From CBFCZU01 sp965602635 (lineage in GTDB: Bacteria > Planctomycetota > Phycisphaerae > SM23-33), in assembly GCA_965602635.1 (NCBI GenBank), contig CBFCZU010000141.1:1-11183 (forward strand): DNA of 11,183 nucleotides. Direction: 5' to 3'. Of the stretch, positions 5,951 through 11,183 are shown piece by piece. The notes beneath the pieces are model-generated. The model was given only the letters and a program-made list of their open reading frames with translations, did no database searches and was not told the DNA's origin. Every line of letters starts with the position of its first letter. Within the stretch, counting starts at the first letter, position 1. The position numbers and the translations under genes were made by a program.

Positions 5951-6234
5951 GCAGAGAGGAATGGTCTGAAGGGCTCTCCCGGACCTCCATTGGCCGATTC
6001 GGCGGGCTTCGGGACGACCTGATTCCCTGCAACAACGGATACGTCACGGCTACGGGCCCGGTTCTGGAGTGCTTCCTGGCGTCCATGGCACCGTTGCTGC
6101 TGGTGCCGCGCGACGCGCGCTTCCTCGGAGCGATCTGGGACGACCAGGCGAAGGCCCTCAAGCTCAGGCTTTCCGGCGGCGGCCAGAACACCGCCCAACG
6201 GAGTGGCCATAATGCAAGCACAGGAGCCATCTGA
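5947..6234 (+). CDS. Unrecognised 95-residue protein coupled to the sulfatase
   Basis: A 95-residue frame whose ATG overlaps the sulfatase stop by 4 nt (ATGA), with AAAGG about 10 nt upstream. Its TGA lies one base before the reductase start, so it sits tightly between two well-supported genes. The middle part (DDLIPCNNGYVTATGPVLEC, then MAPLLLVPRDARFLGAIWDD) has a mixed alpha/beta composition and the KALKLRLSG strand looks genuine. There is no signal peptide and no full transmembrane helix. I do not recognise the family. It could be a small cytoplasmic partner of its neighbours, or the eroded C-terminal end of a larger lost gene (the last ~20 residues are low-information). The position and coupling argue that it is translated. 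Confidence 0.55.
   Translation: MSREEWSEGLSRTSIGRFGGLRDDLIPCNNGYVTATGPVLECFLASMAPLLLVPRDARFLGAIWDDQAKALKLRLSGGGQNTAQRSGHNASTGAI
6222..6226 (+). promoter_or_regulatory. Shine-Dalgarno AGGAG for ATG 6236
   Basis: AGGAG ends 9 nt before ATG 6236, inside the end of the 95-residue gene. It favours ATG 6236 over the upstream in-frame GTG 6203 and ATG 6212, neither of which has a ribosome-binding site at good distance. Confidence 0.65.
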
Positions 6235-6235
6235 G

Positions 6236-7189
6236 ATGCCCGAAGGCGACATCGATCGACTCACTCAATCGGCGAAGGAAGTCGCCAAGCGCCATGGCGC
6301 CGCGCTTGTCGGCGTGGCGTCCGTGGACCGGTTCGACCCAATGCCTCCGCTGCACGACGCCGTGCCCAAGGGCCACCACCCCAGGGACTTTGTGCCCGAA
6401 GCCAAGTCCGTCATCTCCATCGCCATGCCGGTCCTGAACCCGGTCATGGACGCCCCGGCCATCCTGGCTGAGGGCGAGATGAAGATGATCCCCGACCACG
6501 TTCGGTACCCGTATTTCGAGCAGCTCTACAACCGCGTCGGGCACGTCGTCCACGACCAGACGCTCGAATTCATCGGCCAGATGGTCGGCCAGCACCTGTT
6601 GAGCCAAGGTCACCAGGCGATGATCTTCCCAACCTCCGGCCTGCACCCGGGCGTCGAAGGCATGACGGACAAGGAGATCTGGGAAGGCCCGTCGCAGGAA
6701 AGGGCGGTGCGGCACTCGCCGTTCCGATATACGTTCGGGCCGTTCTCGCATCGCCACGCTGCCACGAGGGCAGGCCTGGGTGAGTTCGGCTACAACAACC
6801 TCGTTTTGACCAGGCAGTTCGGCCCCAGGCAGCGGTTCAACTCGATCATCACGGATGCCGAGCTGGTGGCGGATCCGCTCGTCGCCGAGCCGATCTGCCT
6901 GAGGGACGAGTGTCAGCTATGCTTGAAAGCCTGCATCATGGACTGCATCAGTATGCGGGACGATCCTTCCGTGACTGACTATCGCTCCGTCGAGGAGGTT
7001 GAGCGGACGCAGATCTTCATCGACACGCCGACCAAGACGGATCCGACGCTGTGTCGGCGCCGGCGGGAAGGCAGGCCGGACTCGCCGATACGCGGAGACT
7101 GCGTCCGGATCTGCCCCGTTCCGGCCCCACCGAAGCACCTGACGAAGCGACTGGAACGCCTGGTGGAAGAACACGGCTGGCCGAGTTGA
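6236..7189 (+). CDS. QueG-like 4Fe-4S reductase (COG1600 / reductive-dehalogenase relative)
   Basis: A 317-residue cytoplasmic iron-sulfur protein. Residues ~174-210 read HAATRAGLGEFGYNNLVLTR followed by QFGPRQRFNSIITDAEL, the hallmark of the epoxyqueuosine reductase (QueG)/reductive dehalogenase superfamily, where the HAAxxAGLGxxGxNxLxLTPxxGPRxRxxSxxTDA segment lies by the cobalamin and substrate. Two cysteine groups follow: C221, C226, C229, C233, C237 (C-x2-C-x3-C-x3-C core) and C273, C289, C293 with CPVP, enough for two 4Fe-4S clusters. True QueG reduces epoxyqueuosine in tRNA and usually ends with HEAT-like repeats (about 350-380 residues). This protein lacks those, has an unusual first cluster without the CP ending, and lies in a catabolic cluster, so a different small-molecule reduction is more likely. 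The function is unknown. It starts one base after the preceding stop and is part of the sulfatase transcription unit. Confidence 0.85.
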   Translation: MPEGDIDRLTQSAKEVAKRHGAALVGVASVDRFDPMPPLHDAVPKGHHPRDFVPEAKSVISIAMPVLNPVMDAPAILAEGEMKMIPDHVRYPYFEQLYNRVGHVVHDQTLEFIGQMVGQHLLSQGHQAMIFPTSGLHPGVEGMTDKEIWEGPSQERAVRHSPFRYTFGPFSHRHAATRAGLGEFGYNNLVLTRQFGPRQRFNSIITDAELVADPLVAEPICLRDECQLCLKACIMDCISMRDDPSVTDYRSVEEVERTQIFIDTPTKTDPTLCRRRREGRPDSPIRGDCVRICPVPAPPKHLTKRLERLVEEHGWPS

Positions 7190-7202
7190 GCAAATGCAGT
7201 CG

Positions 7203-7245
7203 GGCGGCTCTTCCAGTACAATCTTGATGCCTTGAGAGAGCCGCC
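7203..7245. repeat. Inverted repeat between reductase and DUF4091 genes
   Basis: GGCGGCTCT (7203-7211) pairs perfectly with AGAGCCGCC (7237-7245), a 9-bp stem with a 25-nt loop. No T-run follows on either strand. It lies in the 121-bp gap after the reductase. It could attenuate or protect the transcript, or be chance in GC-rich DNA. Confidence 0.3.
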
Positions 7246-7298
7246 GGAACCCCGTGTGGCAGAGAGACCGGGCGGACGATCGCGAGCGGCAAGACCAC

Positions 7299-7304
7299 GG
7301 GAGG
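7299..7304 (+). promoter_or_regulatory. Shine-Dalgarno GGGAGG for GTG 7311
   Basis: GGGAGG ends 6 nt before GTG 7311. The alternatives fit less well: GTG 7254 has no such site and ATG 7323 is 18 nt away. This sets a GTG start for the second DUF4091 gene. Confidence 0.65.
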
Positions 7305-7310
7305 CCGAAA

Positions 7311-9320
7311 GTGAATGCCGGAATGGACTGGCAGTTGATCCAGCAATGGGCCGTGTATGCCTTTGCTTCACTAGCCATCGGCTCGGCGGTCGCGTTCGCT
7401 GAGGGCCTGAACGTCTGGGCGGCTGGCGAAGGCGCTCGCATAAACCCGCTCACGGGCAAGGCCTTCGAGGAAAACCCCGAGGCCCTCCCCGGCGGGATCA
7501 CGGGCGACTACCGCACCCGCAGCCTCATCTGGGACGGTGCGACGCGGACGGTCTCCCTGAAAGGCGCGGCCAACGAGGTCCTGGCGTTTCAACTGATCCT
7601 CGAGGGCGCGGGCGTCAAGGGCATCACCGTCAAGGCCGAGCCGCTGAAGGGTCCCGACGGGGCAACGATACCGGCCGGGAACGTGACCTTCTTCCGCGCG
7701 TTCTACGTCCACGTCAAACAGGCCAAGGACAGGAAGCGCGCCCTTTTCCCGCTGGAGGCGGGATGGTACCCGGACCCGCTGGTGCCGCTGGATACGCCCC
7801 GGCTGGGCGCGCCCTTCGCCATCGACGGCAGCAACTTTGGCGGGCAGAAACCCAAAGGCATTCGGAACCAGACCATCTGGGTCGATCTGTGGGTCCCCAA
7901 GAAAGCCGCCAAGGGGACGTACCAAGGCAAGGTGACCGCAGGCTTCGACGGCGGCAGCGTGGTGCTGAACTTGCAGGTGGAGGTCCTCGGCTTCCAATTG
8001 CCGGATGAGAACCACACCGTCGTGGAGTTTATGTCCTACGGCAGCTTCGCCGACATGGCGCGGCCACTGCGGGAGGAGATCTTCCGGCTCGCCCACCGGC
8101 ACCGCGCCAATATCACCAACACGAAGCCCTATGCCGGGTACGAGCCGGAATTGATGCCCAAGAACGGCCGGTTCGACTGGCGGGGGTTCGACGAGTTCTG
8201 GGGCCCGGCCATCAGCGGCAAGCTCCACGCCGACGGCCCGCGCGCGGGCGTGCCGATGACCCATTTCAACCTGCCCTTCGATCCGGTGGTCAACCGCCCG
8301 GACAAGGGCGTGGCGCGGAAAGGGCGTGGCTGGCCCATCGCCAACCCCACCAAGAGCGGCGGCACGGAGGTGGACTTCACCCCCGGATACGTCAAGGAGT
8401 TAACGCGGCTGCTTCAGGACGCCGACCGGCACTTCGCCTTGACCTACCCCAAGACCACGATCGTCGTCTTTCAGGACGCCCTCGACGAGGCCGGCTTCCA
8501 CAAGGACTCCAAAGAGCTGGCCCTCGCCCAGCTTCGCTCGATCCAGGGCTACCTGAAGATCTTCCGGCAGGCCGGGCTGAAGCGGACGCTGTACAAGCTG
8601 GACATCGGCAGCGGCTTCGCCCGGTGCCGGCACGACCTGGACGGCGACGGCAAGGTCGAGGGGCCCAAGGAGGTCGTCGACGCCATGGGCGATTCGGTCG
8701 GCCTGTGGAACATCAACGGGCTGTCGATCGACCTGGATGCGCTTCAGCCGGTGCTGCGGCGCGGGGCGCAGGTGTGGTTCTACAACGGCTTCGAGCCGCG
8801 CGTGGGGCCAACGGTCATCGGCACGGAGGCCCTCGGCCCGCGGACCTGGCCGTGGGTCGTCTGGAACTCCGACGTCCACGGCATGTGCCACTGGCACTTC
8901 CTCTGGGGGACGAACCTCAAGCCGTGGGTCACCGGCGGCATCGGCCCCCGCCAGCGGGACAACAAGCACCCCGGCAACGCCATGTTCATCTACCCCGGCC
9001 GGGACGTGGGCCTGCCCGAGCGGGCCTTCCCCTCGGTGCGGCTGAAGGCAATCCGCCGCGGAATGCAGGACTACGAGTACCTCTGGCTGCTGGCGAAGGC
9101 GGACGGCCGCAAGGACCGCGCCAAGTACTTCAGCACTCGGGTGGTCCGCAACAGCCTGGGCCAGCGGGTGGATGTCAAGGACTTCGGCGACGACGTGACC
9201 GGGGAAGCCTCGCAGGGCCCCGTCCCCGGCGATCAGCGACACTGGTCGCACCACCCGGAGGCGTTCGAGAAGGTCCGGCATCGGATCGGCGAGATCCTCG
9301 GCCGCGGCCGGAAGGGTTGA
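7311..9320 (+). CDS. DUF4091 (GH123-like) glycosidase, second copy
   Basis: About 669 residues from GTG 7311. Residues ~10-30 are a hydrophobic stretch ending SAVAFA-EG, a likely signal peptide with an unusually uncharged n-region. Residues ~65-230 are beta-sandwich, including AANEVLAFQLILEG and WVPKKAAKGTYQGKVTA, the standard pre-barrel module of DUF4091 proteins. The barrel spans ~235-540 with VFQDALDEAGF (386-396). Asp392-Glu393 matches the GH123 catalytic pair, with Ala in place of the usual Pro after it. PSVRLKAIRRGMQDYEYLWL (574-593) is the diagnostic DUF4091 C-terminal motif. It shares architecture but little visible sequence with the GH123-like protein at 1992-4229, so the two are not recent duplicates and may cut different linkages. 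Residues 442-450 (DLDGDGKVE) form an EF-hand/dockerin-type calcium loop inside the catalytic region. It follows the reductase gene by 121 bp and precedes the beta-helix gene by 45 bp. Confidence 0.85.
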   Translation: MNAGMDWQLIQQWAVYAFASLAIGSAVAFAEGLNVWAAGEGARINPLTGKAFEENPEALPGGITGDYRTRSLIWDGATRTVSLKGAANEVLAFQLILEGAGVKGITVKAEPLKGPDGATIPAGNVTFFRAFYVHVKQAKDRKRALFPLEAGWYPDPLVPLDTPRLGAPFAIDGSNFGGQKPKGIRNQTIWVDLWVPKKAAKGTYQGKVTAGFDGGSVVLNLQVEVLGFQLPDENHTVVEFMSYGSFADMARPLREEIFRLAHRHRANITNTKPYAGYEPELMPKNGRFDWRGFDEFWGPAISGKLHADGPRAGVPMTHFNLPFDPVVNRPDKGVARKGRGWPIANPTKSGGTEVDFTPGYVKELTRLLQDADRHFALTYPKTTIVVFQDALDEAGFHKDSKELALAQLRSIQGYLKIFRQAGLKRTLYKLDIGSGFARCRHDLDGDGKVEGPKEVVDAMGDSVGLWNINGLSIDLDALQPVLRRGAQVWFYNGFEPRVGPTVIGTEALGPRTWPWVVWNSDVHGMCHWHFLWGTNLKPWVTGGIGPRQRDNKHPGNAMFIYPGRDVGLPERAFPSVRLKAIRRGMQDYEYLWLLAKADGRKDRAKYFSTRVVRNSLGQRVDVKDFGDDVTGEASQGPVPGDQRHWSHHPEAFEKVRHRIGEILGRGRKG

Positions 9321-9353
9321 GCATCTGATCCGCCGACCCGTGCACGACCATGG

Positions 9354-9360
9354 AAGGAGG
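9354..9360 (+). promoter_or_regulatory. Strong Shine-Dalgarno AAGGAGG for ATG 9366
   Basis: AAGGAGG ends 5 nt before ATG 9366. It is the best ribosome-binding site in the window and suggests the beta-helix protein is made at the highest level from this cluster. Confidence 0.75.
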
Positions 9361-9365
9361 ACGAC

Positions 9366-11057
9366 ATGAACGACCGAGTCTCCGGTGTCATCGTCTGTGT
9401 CTGTCTATCGCTCTCGGCCGCTCTCTCGCTTGCGGATGATGTCACGACGCCGGGAAAGGTGACCACCCCCTACCCCACGATTATCAACCTCGCAGTGGAG
9501 TGGCACGTCAACGGCGACGACAACCTCAACGGTCGGGTGAGTGTCCGCTATCGCAGAGCCGGCGGGAAGAAATGGCGGGTCGCGATGGCTCTGCGGCGCG
9601 TCCCGGCCGGCAAGAGCCGCGGAACGAACCCGATCTTCACCTGGGCTAACAAGCACTCCGGCACGATCTTCGACCTCCGACCCGACACCGAATACGAGAT
9701 CCATCTGAAGCTTGAAGACCCCGACGGCGGCTCAGCCGATCGCCTGGTGCGGGCGCGGACGCGACCGGTGCCGTGCCCGGCAGCAGATGCCCCGGTCCGG
9801 ACGGTCGGCCCCAAGGATGTCCGGGCCGCGCTGGCCGCTGCCAGAGCGGGCGACATCTTCCTGCTAGGCAAAGGCAACTACGGAAGGCTGGAGGTGCCCT
9901 CCGATGGCACGGCCATCCGACCGCTGGTGCTCCGAGCCGCGGGGAAGGCCGTGTTCGAAGGAGTCTCACTCCGTCGACGGAAGCATGTGATCGTCGAGGG
10001 CCTGACGGTCAACGGGAGCATTGATCTCAACGGGGCGTCTAGCTGCGCGGTCCGCCGCTGCCGCGTCCGCGTTCAAGGCAAGGGCTTCGGCATCGGGGCC
10101 CGTGGCAAGCCAGGCGCGGTGAACTGCTACATTGCGGACAACGTCGTTACGGGCTCCACGCCGTGGGTCAGCGAATCCATGGGGGCAAGCGGCAAGAACG
10201 CCGGGGAGGGAATCCAGATCACCGGCCCGGGTAACGTCATCTGCCATAATCGAGTCAGTAACTTGCGCGACTGCATTTCAACGATGGAGGATCGCGGCAC
10301 GGCCGAGCAGATCTGCATCGATATCTACAACAACGACATCTACGCCGGCGCCGACGACGGAATCGAGGCGGATTTCTGCATGCACAACTGCCGCATCGTC
10401 CGCAATCGCCTGACCAACTGCTTCGTGGGACTGTCCAGCCAGCCGGGACTTGGCGGGCCGACTTACTTCATCCGCAACGCCATGTACAACCTGACGCACT
10501 GCTCCTTCAAACTGCACCGCTACAGCCTGGGCGATGTGTGCCTGCAAAACACGGTGGTCAAGGTTGGTGACGGCATGAGTTGCTTCACGTGGCAGACCTA
10601 CGATCACGCGCTGTTCCGCAACAACCTGTGCATTGGCGGGCCTCCCGGCGGCCGGAAGTGGGGCGGCTACGGCAACGGCTCCGGCCGGGCAGCGTATATG
10701 AAAGCGGCTGGAGACCACTGCAGCTTCGACTACGATGCCTTCGGTTCCCACGGTCTGGGCCTGAAGGGCCTGCTCGGAAAGCAGCGGTTCGCCAGCCTGG
10801 GCGAGCTGCGCCGCGGGCCTCACGAGCGCCACGCCGTCGAGGTCAACATGACAGTGTTCAGTGATGTGTCGTTCCCAGATAGACCGGTGCCCGGATACGA
10901 GCCGCCGGACCTGCGCCCCCGCCCCGACTCAACCGTCGTGGACAAGGCGCTGCGACTGCCGAACATCAACGACGACTTCCGGGGCGCCGGACCCGACATC
11001 GGGGCGTACGAGGCCGGCCAAGCGATGCCCGTCTACGGCCCTCGCCCGGCAGAATGA
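9366..11057 (+). CDS. Secreted FnIII-like plus right-handed beta-helix protein
   Basis: A 563-residue exported protein. Residues 1-23 are a signal peptide (MNDR, hydrophobic core, cleavage near SLA-DD). Residues ~35-132 look like a fibronectin-type III/purple-acid-phosphatase-N-type sandwich, with the typical IFDLRPDTEYEIHLKL turn (101-116). Residues ~145-500 are a right-handed parallel beta-helix of pectate-lyase type, seen as repeated short strands with Asn and Cys ladders, for example HVIVEGLTVNGSIDL (207-221), ICHNRV (292-297), IYNNDIYAGADDGIEAD (320-336) and IVRNRLTN (344-351). It ends with FRGAGPDIGAYE (538-549), a common C-terminal closing motif of such proteins in planctomycetes. The fold is shared by polysaccharide lyases, epimerases and glycosidases. 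Catalytic residues cannot be assigned, so lyase activity is a guess and a binding role is possible. The context suggests action on the same glycan as its neighbours. Confidence 0.85.
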   Translation: MNDRVSGVIVCVCLSLSAALSLADDVTTPGKVTTPYPTIINLAVEWHVNGDDNLNGRVSVRYRRAGGKKWRVAMALRRVPAGKSRGTNPIFTWANKHSGTIFDLRPDTEYEIHLKLEDPDGGSADRLVRARTRPVPCPAADAPVRTVGPKDVRAALAAARAGDIFLLGKGNYGRLEVPSDGTAIRPLVLRAAGKAVFEGVSLRRRKHVIVEGLTVNGSIDLNGASSCAVRRCRVRVQGKGFGIGARGKPGAVNCYIADNVVTGSTPWVSESMGASGKNAGEGIQITGPGNVICHNRVSNLRDCISTMEDRGTAEQICIDIYNNDIYAGADDGIEADFCMHNCRIVRNRLTNCFVGLSSQPGLGGPTYFIRNAMYNLTHCSFKLHRYSLGDVCLQNTVVKVGDGMSCFTWQTYDHALFRNNLCIGGPPGGRKWGGYGNGSGRAAYMKAAGDHCSFDYDAFGSHGLGLKGLLGKQRFASLGELRRGPHERHAVEVNMTVFSDVSFPDRPVPGYEPPDLRPRPDSTVVDKALRLPNINDDFRGAGPDIGAYEAGQAMPVYGPRPAE

Positions 11058-11086
11058 GGCGGTGCCGAACGCCGATGAGGGGTAAG

Positions 11087-11112
11087 TCCGCCCCGGCCCC
11101 GACGCGGGCGGA
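11087..11112. terminator. GC-rich hairpin between convergent gene ends
   Basis: TCCGCCC (11087-11093) pairs with GGGCGGA (11106-11112) around a 12-nt loop. It lies 30 bp after the beta-helix stop and 35 bp past a possible minus-strand stop at 11149-11147. There is no T-tract, so it is at best a weak or Rho-assisted terminator serving one or both directions. Confidence 0.35.
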
Positions 11113-11146
11113 GGGCGCCTGCGAGATGCCAAGGCCTCTCCCGCGC

Positions 11147-11183
11147 TCACGGCCGGTAGTCCCACCGTGTGGGCTCGCCCTGC
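11147..11183 (-). CDS. Possible C-terminal end of a convergent minus-strand gene
   Basis: Read on the minus strand from the window edge, one frame gives QGEPTRWDYRP and then TGA (11149-11147). The composition is like a real protein end, and the hairpin that follows would suit its terminator. Only 11 codons are visible, so no family can be named and the call may be chance. Confidence 0.25.
   Translation of the reverse strand, partial: QGEPTRWDYRP

Noticed and set aside
8400..9281. 293-codon minus-strand frame within the second DUF4091 gene
   Set aside because: Shadow of the DUF4091 coding frame, whose C-terminal motifs are clear on the + strand.
1..11183. CRISPR array, insertion sequence ends or tandem repeats
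   Set aside because: I saw no regularly spaced repeats, no paired terminal inverted repeats around a transposase, and no intact transposase gene.

Overview
This is a GC-rich window whose intact genes all lie on the + strand. The mix of a formylglycine-type sulfatase, two dissimilar GH123/DUF4091-type glycosidases and a secreted beta-helix protein ending in the GPDIGAYE motif is typical of Planctomycetota and other PVC bacteria, probably an uncultured one. That placement is inference from gene content. No ribosomal or other phylogenetic marker is present.

Bases 1 to about 1740 contain no intact protein gene but look like a gene graveyard. On the minus strand there is the 3' half of a tRNA-Pro(GGG) with its terminator hairpin (159-245). 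The 5' half is absent. Beyond it lie short, mutually unrelated gene fragments: an internal piece of dprA (minus), a possible membrane-helix fragment (plus), the C-terminal end of an unidentified protein (minus), a DUF2924 gene broken by an in-frame TAG (plus), the first ~20 codons of a serine recombinase start-coupled to it (plus), and then an abrupt switch to a minus-strand fragment that resembles the end of a type I restriction HsdR subunit. A tRNA 3' fragment beside recombinase debris is what the edge of an old integrated element would look like.

Bases 1992-11057 form a degradative gene cluster: a secreted GH123-like enzyme (1992-4229), a sulfatase without a signal peptide (4463-5950), an unrecognised 95-residue protein whose start overlaps the sulfatase stop (5947-6234), a QueG-like iron-sulfur reductase starting one base later (6236-7189), a second DUF4091 enzyme (7311-9320) and a secreted FnIII plus beta-helix protein (9366-11057). 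Sulfatase, small protein and reductase look translationally coupled; the last two genes follow with short gaps. The simplest reading is a locus for desulfating and hydrolysing a sulfated, probably N-acetylhexosamine-containing glycan. That substrate is inferred from enzyme families only.

The window ends with a GC-rich hairpin and what may be the last codons of a convergent minus-strand gene.
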